From: Aliiroseovarius marinus
Lineage (GTDB): Bacteria; Pseudomonadota; Alphaproteobacteria; Rhodobacterales; Rhodobacteraceae
Direction of reading: 5' to 3'
NCBI RefSeq assembly: GCF_004360145.1
Contig: NZ_ML178712.1
Span: forward strand, 1-64,000
DNA: 64,000 nucleotides
Positions 34,741 through 43,268 of the stretch are shown one piece after another. The stretch's first letter is position 1; each line of letters opens with the position of its first letter. A program made the translations under genes and the position numbers. The notes under the pieces are model-generated. The model made no database searches. It had not been told where the DNA came from and saw nothing but the letters and a program-made list of their open reading frames with translations.

Positions 34741-35697
34741 TCACTTTTCGATTTGACTAATCGGATCGCCCACATGACCTGTGAAACGTCCGTATAGCTT
34801 GGCGATCCGGCTCAGGCGGTCTTCGACGGGTTGACCCAATTCCATGAACACGCCGTTGATGATCAAATTGCACAGGCTGGCCATCTGCGCTGTAGAATCC
34901 CAGAACTGGTTGAACTGGGTAGGAACGGCAAAGACCTCATCGGCAACATCGCGTCCCCAGTCACAGAAAACATCGGTGATCAAGGTCACCGGAATGCCTG
35001 CCTCCTGAGCCTCTCGGGCCAGCACCTTTGCCATTCGCGAGTATCGACGCGCTTCGAAGATCACCAGACAGGCATCCTGATCCGAAGCCAGAGCCTCGGC
35101 AAAATTCCCACCCGCAAGATCAACCAAAGTGACCCGGTCGCGCAGATACTGCATTTGGTTGGCAAAATATTGGGCGATTCCGCGTTCGGTCTGAAACCCC
35201 GCCACGCAGACATGTTGTTTCATGGCCAGACGTTTCACGACTTCTTGCCATTCAGGCGTCCGGGCATATTCATAGATCCGAACCACCGCCGCGATTTCCA
35301 ACTCCATGCCGCGGGTCAGGTGTGTCTCATCATCACGTGCATTTTTTTGTAGCTCGTTCAACCGGTCACTGACCAGCCAGGGATGTCCACCAAGATCGCC
35401 TTTCAGGTTTTCCTTGAGATCCTTGAAGCTTGTAAATCCGTTGGAACGGCAAAACCGTCCGACCGTGGCTTCGCTCACACCAACCTTGTCTGCGAGACTG
35501 GCAGCGGTCTCGAACGGAACCTCCTCCAGTGCACTCAGCATATAATTCGCAATCGCCTTGTCAGCCTTGGAGCCATTCTGGAGGGCTTTAGTGAGTGTGG
35601 AGCGGACTGGTGTGGACAATTCGGCAATCTTTGCGGTGGTTGATGAAACTGTTGCGCAAAGCTGCAAGATAACTTGCAATAAGTCAACAGAATACAT
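34741..35697 (-). CDS. RpiR-family transcriptional regulator
   Basis: The 318-residue protein has an N-terminal HTH of the RpiR type (VPFETAASLADKVGVSEATV and RFCRSNGFTSFKDLK, about residues 60-98) and a SIS effector domain (about 150-290; VCVAGFQTERGIAQYFANQM). It is the first gene of a probable operon with the transporter, racemase and GNAT genes, which follow in the same direction with a 31-bp gap. RpiR proteins usually bind phosphosugars, but some control amino acid uptake genes. The first 45 residues are less typical, so the true start might be later. Confidence 0.85.
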   Translation of the reverse strand: MYSVDLLQVILQLCATVSSTTAKIAELSTPVRSTLTKALQNGSKADKAIANYMLSALEEVPFETAASLADKVGVSEATVGRFCRSNGFTSFKDLKENLKGDLGGHPWLVSDRLNELQKNARDDETHLTRGMELEIAAVVRIYEYARTPEWQEVVKRLAMKQHVCVAGFQTERGIAQYFANQMQYLRDRVTLVDLAGGNFAEALASDQDACLVIFEARRYSRMAKVLAREAQEAGIPVTLITDVFCDWGRDVADEVFAVPTQFNQFWDSTAQMASLCNLIINGVFMELGQPVEDRLSRIAKLYGRFTGHVGDPISQIEK

Positions 35698-36043
35698 AAA
35701 GCTGTCATTTCATTTGCTGGAGTGCGCTATCAGACCAATTCGAGCCAGTCTCACCCAGGCCAGCATGACTGCCCTTTATATCGCGCAGAGCCCGCGCCAC
35801 TTGGAAAGATCAGCGGCGCGGTCAAGCTTGATATGGTTCCGTTTCGAAAGACTGCAATCATGGTTAAAGTGGTTGAAGACGGAGGAGTGGACGGAGACAA
35901 ATTTCTGCAAACTTCGCATTCGTCGAAAGCGTGACATCGCTATTTCTCGTCGCCGGAATGGAAGATGTGAGTTCTTAATTCGGTTGTTCAGAAAGCGACC
36001 AGAATTCTGTTTCTCCGACTTTTCAGCCCGGATCAAGATCACA
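35698..36043. other. Intergenic region before element 2
   Basis: Holds the promoter region of the RpiR gene. No gene is supported; a short frame near 35722 lacks a start signal. Confidence 0.35.
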
Positions 36044-36240
36044 CAATACTGACCTTTTGCTTGGCGTCTATGAAGCTCCGGCCACTTCTCAAGAACTCAG
36101 CGACCGCACAGAAATACTCATAGAGATTTCTGGGGCCATTTTCGAGGTAACCAGCTACCTCTTGAGGGCATTGTCACCCCTCGAACATGAAATCTTTGGT
36201 CATTTCGATGTCATTTCTCGAAAGCACTTAAGACGGGCGG
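36044..36240 (+). other. Left-end segment shared with element 1
   Basis: Close similarity to 10507-10700. An open frame runs through it (D-L-L-L-G-V-Y-E-A-P, later YLLRALSPLEHEIFGHFDV) and continues into the downstream gene, but similarity starts before any start codon, so it may be a truncated gene end. The TTG at 36057 has no good ribosome-binding site. Confidence 0.5.
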
Positions 36241-36274
36241 AAAAATCGAACTGGGCTACCGAAGTGGCGAAATC

Positions 36275-36300
36275 GCCTACACTGCCTACATCGCCTACAC
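36275..36300 (+). repeat. Three 9-bp-spaced GCCTACAC repeats
   Basis: GCCTACAC, GCCTACAT and GCCTACAC begin at 36275, 36284 and 36293, a 9-bp period. The same unit recurs in two more groups near 39703 and 39841. The group here lies just upstream of the likely start of the unknown gene at 36369 and may be its operator. Confidence 0.8.
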
Positions 36301-36368
36301 TGCCGTTTCGGCTATTTGGCTTGGGCGGATCGCAGCTTCGATGCAAAGATGCAGACATGGAGGTGCCG

Positions 36369-37124
36369 ATGTCGGACGCAGAAGAAGAAATGCCAGATTG
36401 GTTGAAAGCCATTCCTCCGCAAACCGATGATGAAACTTGGGCGCAAATTGAGAGGCGCTTCTACGATCTTCTCGACACACTCAATCAAGCCAAACTTGAG
36501 ACCAAGGTGCAGGCCATTTCCCCACGTCTAGGGAACTCTAGCAAAGATCTGAGGGTATATTGGGAAGATCCTGAAGTGGGAACCAAGGTTCGTTCATGGC
36601 TTCAAATCCCATATGACCCAGATCGAGACGAAGAGCTCCTCTTCTTCAAATGGAAAACGGCCCTCCACTTGGCCACCAAGTTGAAACCGAAGATAAAAGC
36701 ACGCGAACTGAGCGTTTCATTTCTCGCGGAATGGGGTGCGTTTTCCGACCACGCCGGTGTGATTGAGCATGAATTCCTGCGCAACTCACCTAAGTTTCAG
36801 TACCTCAAAGGGGCCGAGGCACAGAGCCGCGAGCAACATAAACGTTGGTACGCGAAAGTATTTGTCGCTCTTAAAAATCCAGGTGATAGGCGGGCGGACA
36901 CTGACAGCAAAGTTATCGACTTCATACTAGAAATCTTGAGGAATGGGTTTTTTCCTTCCAAGCATCATCAGCGTGACTGGTTTCGAGAACTCCTGTCAGA
37001 AGACGAGATCCAAATGAGGGCATCGTTTCGGCAAAACAAACTCTCAGAAGTAAAAATTCGCGATCTGGCAGTCACTGATGACAACACCTTGCCGCCAACT
37101 GACCGGACCTCTTACCACCTCTAG
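36369..37124 (+). CDS. Uncharacterised protein of element 2 (251 aa)
   Basis: The start ATG 36369 (MSDAEEEMPDWL) has GGAGG 5 nt upstream, which is why it is preferred to the frame opening at TTG 36057; that opening would read through the repeat array. The protein is soluble and charged, with no membrane helix and no motif that I recognise. It contains FAKWKT-like stretches (LLFFKWKTALHLATKLKPK) and a Lys/His-rich part (FFPSKHHQRDWFRELLSEDE). It is absent from element 1. A role in control, replication or exclusion is possible but not shown. Confidence 0.6.
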   Translation: MSDAEEEMPDWLKAIPPQTDDETWAQIERRFYDLLDTLNQAKLETKVQAISPRLGNSSKDLRVYWEDPEVGTKVRSWLQIPYDPDRDEELLFFKWKTALHLATKLKPKIKARELSVSFLAEWGAFSDHAGVIEHEFLRNSPKFQYLKGAEAQSREQHKRWYAKVFVALKNPGDRRADTDSKVIDFILEILRNGFFPSKHHQRDWFRELLSEDEIQMRASFRQNKLSEVKIRDLAVTDDNTLPPTDRTSYHL

Positions 37125-37195
37125 GGGGTAAGAAGTCATACACTCTGCAAGCTGCAAGTCTCCGTTCAGAACTTTAGTCTGAATAGGAGGCCAGT

Positions 37196-37393
37196 ATGGC
37201 ACATTCACATGAACCGGTAGCAGAAGGCTACCTCACCATCCCCAAAGCAGCAGACCGCTTGGGCATTCCCACCTCTACCCTTCGGCGCGCGGTAAACAAA
37301 GGGCTCGTCCCTTTCCACCGCCCCTTTAGCCAACGTATCCGCGTGCGCCTTACCGAGGTCGTCGCGGCAATCGAAGCAAAGGGGGAGAAGTAA
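37196..37393 (+). CDS. AlpA-like helix-turn-helix protein, element 2
   Basis: The 65-residue protein is the counterpart of 10987-11202, with YLTIPKAADRLGIPTSTLRR and SQRIRVRLTEVVAAIEAKG. AGGAGG lies about 10 nt before the ATG. It lies directly before the primase gene and probably acts as regulator or excisionase. Confidence 0.88.
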   Translation: MAHSHEPVAEGYLTIPKAADRLGIPTSTLRRAVNKGLVPFHRPFSQRIRVRLTEVVAAIEAKGEK

Positions 37394-37394
37394 A

Positions 37395-37928
37395 ATGGAA
37401 CACGGAATCTTCTCCCAATGGGCACCCAAATATCAAGCTGCGGGTTTTGAACCTCGCCCTATCAAGCCCGGAACCAAGGCCTGCAAACTGACAGGTTGGA
37501 ACAAGCCTGACACGGCATTGCCCAATGACATCTACACCCGTTGGATCGACACCAATGGCGACCATGGGATTGGTCTCCGCCTTGGCACGCCGATGCCGGA
37601 CAACACTGTCCTTGGGACTCTCGATATTGATGTAGACCGCTTTGACGAGGTGGCGCGGAGCATGCTCGACGGTCCGATCTGTGGTCGGTATGGGAGCAAG
37701 GGCGCCGCATATTTTGTGCGCGTTCGTGGAGCTGGAAATACCTCGAAATGGGTGTTCAATGTCCGCGAAGTCGGAGGGGATACAACCCACATCGGCGAGC
37801 TTCTCTGCACGGGCTCTCTGATTGTGATTCCTCCCACGATCCATCCTGATATCCAGTGCCCCTATCGCTGGATCGGCAAGCCGCTCCTTGAGGTGAATCC
37901 GCACGACCTGCCGATTGTGGAGGTTTGA
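37395..37928 (+). CDS. Primase-polymerase (PrimPol-type) protein of element 2
   Basis: The 177-residue protein starts 1 nt after the HTH stop with GGGGGAGAAG before the ATG. It has the bifunctional primase/polymerase N-terminal fold: GWNKPDTALP, GIGLRLGTP, the acidic motif GTLDIDVDRFDE and IPPTIHPDIQCPYRWIGKP. The same motifs occur in the first part of the element 1 protein, but overall sequence is much less similar than the integrases are. It presumably primes replication of the excised element with the helicase encoded next. Confidence 0.8.
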   Translation: MEHGIFSQWAPKYQAAGFEPRPIKPGTKACKLTGWNKPDTALPNDIYTRWIDTNGDHGIGLRLGTPMPDNTVLGTLDIDVDRFDEVARSMLDGPICGRYGSKGAAYFVRVRGAGNTSKWVFNVREVGGDTTHIGELLCTGSLIVIPPTIHPDIQCPYRWIGKPLLEVNPHDLPIVEV

Positions 37929-37929
37929 T

Positions 37930-39690
37930 ATGGCGCATGTATCTCCATTGAAACTGCTCAAGGTAGTGTTCGAAAGCCATCATGCCCTTAGTCTGACCGA
38001 AGGTTCCCCCACACACGATTCCGGTTTGGGGCTCATTAACGAGATCCTGCCTATTACCCAAGATGAGGATCGAATCCGTGACCTGATCAAGAGCCTTCTT
38101 CCCAAGGATTACCGAGGCAATCTGCTGAAAGAAGTGCCGGAGATGGTTCAGAGCGGGATCCGGAAAGGTCTTCACCACCCAAAAGGCGTTGACGGGAACG
38201 ACGATCGCAAACAATCTGAGGTCATTCTCGAGGCGGTAGCAGAATGCGGCGGGGAGTTTTTTAACTCCCCGCAGTTCATTCCACATATCCGTATGCCGGG
38301 CAAACACGGCGGGAAGGAAGTCCATCCTGTTCGTAGCACCTACACGAAAGAACTGATGCGTCGTTTGTACTATGAGAAAACCGGCAAACCCCCGGGGAAT
38401 ATGGCCGTGCGCGAGGCTCAGGACCAGTTGGAGGCCAACGCACGGTACAACGCGCCCGTTGAAGAGGTGCATATCAGGATCGCCAACTACCATGGTGGGG
38501 TCATCATTGACCTCGGTGACGAGACCAATCGGGCCATCCAGATCACACGCCACGGCTGGAAGGAGGTCGACGAGTCCCCGGTGAACTTTGTTCGGCCGCA
38601 CGGGGCAGTAAAACCCTTGCCCTTTCCTGAACGTGGTTTCGACCCCGACGAGCTCCGGAAACTGCTTGGCATGAGCATGCCAAACTTCATCCTCTTGATT
38701 GCCTTTTGCATTAACGCGCTGAACCCCGACGGGCCATTCTTCGTACTGCAAATCCATGGGGAGCAAGGTGCCGGAAAAACCATCATTGCAAAGATCATCA
38801 AGGACCTGATTGATCGCAATGTCGCCGATAAGCTCCGCATGCCGAAATCTGAACAGGATTTGGTTTTGCAAGCCCAAGGGCAATGGCTGCTCAACTACGA
38901 AAATGCCTCCTATGTCTCAAACGACATGTCCGACTCGCTTTGCACGATGGCAACAGGTGGCGCCTTCGCGACGCGCAAACTCTACACCGATAATGAGATG
39001 ATCATCTTGGCTTTTAAACGGCCGGTCATGATGAATGGGATTGGCAATTTCGCCACCCGACCGGATCTGCTGGAACGGTCGATCTTTCTAAATCTCACCG
39101 CAATCCAGAAAGGGAAACGCAAGACCGAGCGCGAACTCTACGCCGAACTGGACAAGCTGATGCCCAAGTTCCTGGGGTACCTTCTTGACTGTGTGACCTG
39201 CGCTTTGGCCAACCTCGATGAGGTCGAACCGCCCCGCTCTATTCGCATGGCGGATGCGGCCCACTGGTTGGTTGCGGCGGAACCGGCAACTGGCTTCCCC
39301 GAGGGCTCTATTTTGGACGCGCTGGAGATGATCCAACGCGAGATCCTTGCGCAGAGCGCTATGGATGACACCCTTACGGTGGCGCTCATGGAGCTCCTGC
39401 TGAATGAAGCGGGGTATGCGTATGAGGGGCGGTATGGCCAACTTCATGAAGAGCTCGTGGCTAACAGTCGCCGGTTTGGGAGGGGCCTGCCAGCCTCGCC
39501 CTCCGCCCTCTCTAGCAAACTCAAGCGCATGCAGCCTGGTTACCGCCAGATTGGCCTTGAGGTCGAAGAAGGTATGCGGTCCAGCAGCGGCCAGACGGTG
39601 ATCTTGCGGTTGACCGATGAAGGCGTCGCCTTGGCCCGGGAGGTCGCGGCTCAGGACAATGGTGACGGCAATGGTCATGGCCAGTTCTGA
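37930..39690 (+). CDS. Replicative helicase/ATPase of element 2
   Basis: The 586-residue protein starts at ATG 37930 (MAHVSPLK), one base after the primase stop, with GGAGG 7 nt upstream; a frame opening at 37915 is less likely. The Walker A motif is HGEQGAGKTIIAK (about residue 277), followed by WLLNYENASYVSNDMSDSL as Walker B-like region and an arginine-finger-like FATRPDLLERS. The N-terminal 250 residues have no motif I can name. It is not closely alignable with the helicase half in element 1, so the replication cores differ. Confidence 0.8.
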   Translation: MAHVSPLKLLKVVFESHHALSLTEGSPTHDSGLGLINEILPITQDEDRIRDLIKSLLPKDYRGNLLKEVPEMVQSGIRKGLHHPKGVDGNDDRKQSEVILEAVAECGGEFFNSPQFIPHIRMPGKHGGKEVHPVRSTYTKELMRRLYYEKTGKPPGNMAVREAQDQLEANARYNAPVEEVHIRIANYHGGVIIDLGDETNRAIQITRHGWKEVDESPVNFVRPHGAVKPLPFPERGFDPDELRKLLGMSMPNFILLIAFCINALNPDGPFFVLQIHGEQGAGKTIIAKIIKDLIDRNVADKLRMPKSEQDLVLQAQGQWLLNYENASYVSNDMSDSLCTMATGGAFATRKLYTDNEMIILAFKRPVMMNGIGNFATRPDLLERSIFLNLTAIQKGKRKTERELYAELDKLMPKFLGYLLDCVTCALANLDEVEPPRSIRMADAAHWLVAAEPATGFPEGSILDALEMIQREILAQSAMDDTLTVALMELLLNEAGYAYEGRYGQLHEELVANSRRFGRGLPASPSALSSKLKRMQPGYRQIGLEVEEGMRSSSGQTVILRLTDEGVALAREVAAQDNGDGNGHGQF

Positions 39691-39702
39691 GACCCGCTGC
39701 AA

Positions 39703-39866
39703 GTGTAGGCAGTGTAGGCAGTGTAGGCGTTCCCAAACCTTTAAATTGGAGAGGGAGGGAGACGGCGCCCTCCCGCACATCACCTCGGTGCCCCCGCTGG
39801 CGGCTGCACGCGGGGCACCACACATCCAGGGTAGGACGACGCCTACACCGCCTACAGGGCCTACAC
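39703..39866. repeat. Two inverted groups of three 9-bp-spaced repeats
   Basis: GTGTAGGC begins at 39703, 39712 and 39721. The reverse complement, GCCTACAC/GCCTACAG/GCCTACAC, begins at 39841, 39850 and 39859. Both groups have a 9-bp period. Together with 36275-36300 this makes nine copies of one unit inside element 2 and none in element 1. Confidence 0.88.
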
Positions 39867-39908
39867 TTGGCCCCTCCCCAGCCTCTTACGCCCCCACCCA
39901 GCGAGACA

Positions 39909-40048
39909 GGTGGTCAGGTGGTCAGCGCCCTGTGCGGCGTCCAATCCCCACACGCTCTCACCCCCGCCCCGTCGGGCCCCGCCACACCTCGGTCTGCAAG
40001 ACCACCTCCGTGACCACCTCCACCCTCTGGACCACCTCGGAGGTGGTC
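39909..40048. repeat. Six GGTGGTC-type repeats with terminal hairpin, element 2
   Basis: GGTGGTCA is in tandem at 39909-39924, GACCACCT at 40000, 40012 and 40030, and AGGTGGTC at 40041. The order and spacing match the set at 13831-13970 in element 1. GACCACCT-CGG-AGGTGGTC (40030-40048) forms a perfect hairpin; its loop differs between the elements while the stem is kept. Confidence 0.85.
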
Positions 40049-40139
40049 TGGGGCCCTCCTATTCTGTGTCACCGCGCAAAATTGTGCGTGAGTTCACCCT
40101 GTGTTTTTCTTGGGCTTTTTTCTTTCAAGGAGGGAGCCC

Positions 40140-41390
40140 ATGACTAAGTTCAATCCAACAATTGGCCGGTGGACCCGGCGCCGTTGCAATGCCGCAGGCA
40201 AGCGGGTCACCGACAAAAAATGGGTCGTCAATTATCGCTGCCCCGAGACCGGGCGCAAACGGCGCATCTCGTTCCCCACCAAGGCCAAGGCCGAAGCCTA
40301 TCGAGATGCGCTGGTCGCCGAAGTCTCGGGTGAACGCTACTTCAATCCCAATACCAACCCGAGCGTTGCCGAGGTTGTTGAGCATTGGGCTGAAACCAAG
40401 CGCGGCACGGTAAAGCCGCAGACTATCGCGGGCTACCGGCCCCTGCTCAAGATCATCGTGGGACCGCTGCTGCAGGGCAGCCCGCAAGAACGGGTGCACT
40501 ATGCGCTGACCGGCGAGAAGCCAAAGCACGACACCAAGCTCTTGGAGATGCTGGGCCCCTACAAGGTCAGCGCGCTCACCACCGCGCAACTGCGCCGCTG
40601 GCACAGCCTTGTGCGCGCGGAAGTGGGCGCTCATACCGCCAACCGGGTCATGTCGATGCTCAAGGGCATCTTGGCCTTGGCCGAGGAAGACTTCGGGGTG
40701 CGCGTCTGTTCGATGCCTACCAACCTGGCCAAACGGAAGGCCAAGCCCAAGAAAGAGATCCTGTCGCCCGAGGAGGTGGCAAAGCTCCTGGCCCACGCAC
40801 AGGCGGACAAGGACCGTGGCATCTTCTATGCCTTCCCCTTCCTCACCGGCGTGCGTGTCTCCGAGCAACTGGGGCTCCTGTGGGAGGACATCGATCTCGA
40901 CCGCAACACAATCACCATCCGGCGGGTGCAGGAGCGCGATGGCTCCACTACCGACCAGACCAAGACGGAGGCGGGTGAGCGCGAGATCCCGATCTCGCCA
41001 ATGCTGCGGACCATGCTCTTGGAATGGCGCGTCACCTGCCCGCGTCTGGAGGGCAAGCTCCATCGCGTGTTCCCAGGACCCGGTGTCGCTCAGCAATGGC
41101 CCCTGCCCCGCCAGGCTGGCGGAGGGCCAGTGCTCTATTCCAACTTCCTCAAGCGCTACTGGCGCCCCGCCTTCAAAGCCGCAGGGTTGCGCTATGTGAC
41201 CCACCATTCGGCGCGTCACAGCTTTGTCAGCACCCTGCAGGCGCAAGGGGTTGAGGTGGGACTGGTGGCCAAGCTCGCAGGCCACGCGAACCCAACGGTT
41301 ACATTGGGACACTACACCCAAGCGGTGCGCGGTGGAGCGGAGGCGCTGGCCGTCCTAGACCGCGCCTATCAGGTCGAAAGCGGGTCCTGA
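40140..41390 (+). CDS. Tyrosine recombinase/integrase of element 2
   Basis: The 416-residue protein differs from the integrase at 14062-15312 at only a few per cent of positions. It has the same catalytic set: arginine in LTGVRVSEQLGLLW, HSARHSF, LAGHANPTVT and LGHYTQ. AAGGAGGGAG precedes the ATG. Such close relatedness implies the same kind of attachment sequence, yet the two elements lie in different places, so the target is either short or occurs more than once. Confidence 0.93.
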   Translation: MTKFNPTIGRWTRRRCNAAGKRVTDKKWVVNYRCPETGRKRRISFPTKAKAEAYRDALVAEVSGERYFNPNTNPSVAEVVEHWAETKRGTVKPQTIAGYRPLLKIIVGPLLQGSPQERVHYALTGEKPKHDTKLLEMLGPYKVSALTTAQLRRWHSLVRAEVGAHTANRVMSMLKGILALAEEDFGVRVCSMPTNLAKRKAKPKKEILSPEEVAKLLAHAQADKDRGIFYAFPFLTGVRVSEQLGLLWEDIDLDRNTITIRRVQERDGSTTDQTKTEAGEREIPISPMLRTMLLEWRVTCPRLEGKLHRVFPGPGVAQQWPLPRQAGGGPVLYSNFLKRYWRPAFKAAGLRYVTHHSARHSFVSTLQAQGVEVGLVAKLAGHANPTVTLGHYTQAVRGGAEALAVLDRAYQVESGS

Positions 41391-42063
41391 CGGAGGGTGG
41401 TCGGGGAGGCCCTTGGGAGCCGCCCGGGTGGGTGGATAGCTGGCTCATGTCACAGGGCGCTCCGTGGCCACTCCCGTGGGTGGGAGATAGGATCCAGTGT
41501 GGCCCATATTTTGCTCTGGCATGCACGAGCAATCGAGCGGGAACCGGACCTTCGCTGCGCTTTACACTTGAGTCTGCTATGCGAAAAAATCTGCCTTTCG
41601 TGTTTGCAGGATCAGTGGCAATTTCTAGCATTTTCTGTCGCCGTCAGCTCACCATTCCGCCGGGTAATTCAGAAACCGAGCGCTCGCCATAGAGGGAAAA
41701 AAAAGAATAATTTCCGCAGACCACGCACGAGCATTTCTGGCTAGCCTCCCAAAGCGACGCTAGCTGTAGCGAGAGGTCGCTAAAATACCGCGCCTCCCAT
41801 TCAAAACAAAGACGTTTTTTGACGCAGTAACAAACGTCTCTGGAATGCAGAACATAGTTGAAGCGGTGACACTTGAGTTGTCTGTGTCGGGCCCAGACAG
41901 ACACCTTAGACAATGTAATAATCTTGGGACCGGTATGCGTGATTCAAACTCTAGTGCACCAACTCAAACGAGTTAAACCTTTTAAGTTCAAATGTAGAAA
42001 GGGTTGTCCAAATGATCCAAAGCACTGAGTCTCGCGTATTTTAGTTATAGGAGGAGAGAAACA
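41391..42063. other. Right end of element 2 and AT-rich intergenic region
   Basis: The first 98 bp match the right end of element 1. The remaining 570 bp have no supported gene. The last bases carry the strong ribosome-binding site of the following small gene. Confidence 0.4.
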
Positions 42064-42315
42064 ATGACTATAACTGCTTTCATCAAAGGTTCGTGGGATG
42101 CCGTAATGGACGAGTCACAGAACCCCTTAAGAAACTACTCGTTGCCTACTGCTCACATGCTAATGCAAGTGCTGGCTTGGATGTGGAGTGCGGTGTTTTC
42201 TATTTCGGTTGGCAGCTATTTCGTGTTTGGTGTTACAGCCATAGGGCATGTACTTTTGATCGCGGGTGTTTTCATCACGCTCATGGTATTCCGTAAGGCT
42301 GATTCACAAAACTGA
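42064..42315 (+). CDS. Small membrane protein (83 aa)
   Basis: AGGAGGAGAG lies about 6 nt before the ATG. Two hydrophobic helices (about residues 33-52 and 56-75) follow a polar N-terminus (MTITAFIKGSWDAVMDESQN). I do not recognise the family. It precedes the light/stress cluster, on the plus strand. Confidence 0.7.
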   Translation: MTITAFIKGSWDAVMDESQNPLRNYSLPTAHMLMQVLAWMWSAVFSISVGSYFVFGVTAIGHVLLIAGVFITLMVFRKADSQN

Positions 42316-42516
42316 TTTGGTTGGGGTGCCTGTCCCAAACTCTTCTGCTCAAAAACTGCGCCACTTCGTCGGTGTAAGTAGAAAGCGAGGTTTGGGTATG
42401 AATCGAACCTCAAGTAAGGAAAATCATAGCGGGCGCATCAAGGCCGGGTAAGAACAACTACGGCCAGTATTCAATTTGGGTGTGATCAGGCGAAACTGGA
42501 AAAGCGGAATTGACGA

Positions 42517-43074
42517 TCAATAGAAGCCTATTTCCTGAACGTCGACTTGGGCTTGGTGGTCCCGACCGTAGGCCACGACTCCTAGTGACTTGATCGAACC
42601 TGCGCGCGGTTCCGATCTGAGCATCCGGCCGGATGCCTTGAAGGCAGAGAATGGTATGCGCACTTCCGTCCACTGTGACGTGACTTCGAAGCTTGCTTGG
42701 TAAAACTGCCACGGCAGCACCGTTCCGCCAGTGCGAAGGTGTATGAAATATGTTTGGTCGTTCCCGCGCGTGACAAGCCTTACACCCTTTGTATCGTCTG
42801 AAAGCTTCGCGTCGAGTTCTGTTCGGAACTGAATAAAGCCACCACGATTTTCAGTACTGACATTTCCTGTCAGACGCGCATACCCAGCGCCGTTTTCCTT
42901 CTCGAAGCGGACCTGGCCTGTTGAGACGCCACCCATAACAGTGTCGGCCAAGAACTCCCAACGGCTTTGGGGGTCATTGTCGAAAGTTTCCAGCATTTCT
43001 TGTTCTCCGAAGGCAGTTGTGGCGAAACAACATAATGAAAGGCAAAGGCCCAAAGCCGCTGCAAGTGTCTTCAT
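42517..43074 (-). CDS. CIA30-like exported protein
   Basis: The 185-residue protein has a signal peptide (MKTLAAALGLCLSLCCFATTAFG). The rest resembles the CIA30 (complex I intermediate-associated protein 30) beta-sandwich: WEFLADTVMGGVSTGQVRFE, LTGNVSTENRGGFIQFR and YQASFEVTSQWTEVRIPFSAF. In bacteria such proteins are often next to photolyase or stress genes and the role is not clear. It is divergent from the photolyase operon. Confidence 0.78.
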   Translation of the reverse strand: MKTLAAALGLCLSLCCFATTAFGEQEMLETFDNDPQSRWEFLADTVMGGVSTGQVRFEKENGAGYARLTGNVSTENRGGFIQFRTELDAKLSDDTKGVRLVTRGNDQTYFIHLRTGGTVLPWQFYQASFEVTSQWTEVRIPFSAFKASGRMLRSEPRAGSIKSLGVVAYGRDHQAQVDVQEIGFY

Positions 43075-43268
43075 TTGCCTTCATCCTGTATCAATTGCGC
43101 TACAATAGACCTGTGTTTGGGCGGTCAATGTTTCAAGGATCTTTCCACGACAGCGCTCGACTGCTTCTAAACCACTTTGGAAAAGGTCTTCCGCAAATTC
43201 TAGTTGTTCGAACCTCAAGTGGTCCAAAGGCACCTTTGAGCCGTATTAAGGAAATAGGAGGCGCCGAA
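43075..43268. promoter_or_regulatory. Divergent promoter region of the photolyase cluster
   Basis: About 190 bp between the CIA30-like gene and the small ORF at 43269 probably hold both promoters. On the minus strand TTGACC (43128-43123) and TATTGT (43107-43102) are a weak sigma-70-like pair with short spacing. No clear binding motif for a heat-shock or extracytoplasmic sigma factor can be assigned. Confidence 0.3.

Larger units (their letters stand above)
39691..40139. other. Candidate origin/regulatory region of element 2
   Basis: This 450-bp region carries two kinds of short repeat: the 9-bp GTGTAGGC groups at 39703-39728 and 39841-39866, and the GGTGGTC-type set at 39909-40048. There is no gene. 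Its position after the helicase and before the integrase suits an origin or a control region. Confidence 0.55.
36044..41488 (+). mobile_element. Integrative element 2 (primase-helicase/integrase type)
   Basis: Borders come from comparison with element 1: shared left end from CAATACTGACCTTTTGCTTGG (36044) and shared right end to near 41488. Content is a left-end segment, an unknown gene (251 aa), an AlpA-like HTH gene, a separate primase-polymerase gene, a helicase gene, two sets of short repeats and a tyrosine integrase. The reading frames are intact, unlike element 1. There are no structural or transfer genes. Confidence 0.72.

Noticed and set aside
36269-36303. CRISPR-like repeats
   Set aside because: The units are 8-9 bp and tandem, with no spacers of constant length and no cas genes. 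They are better explained as iterons or operators.
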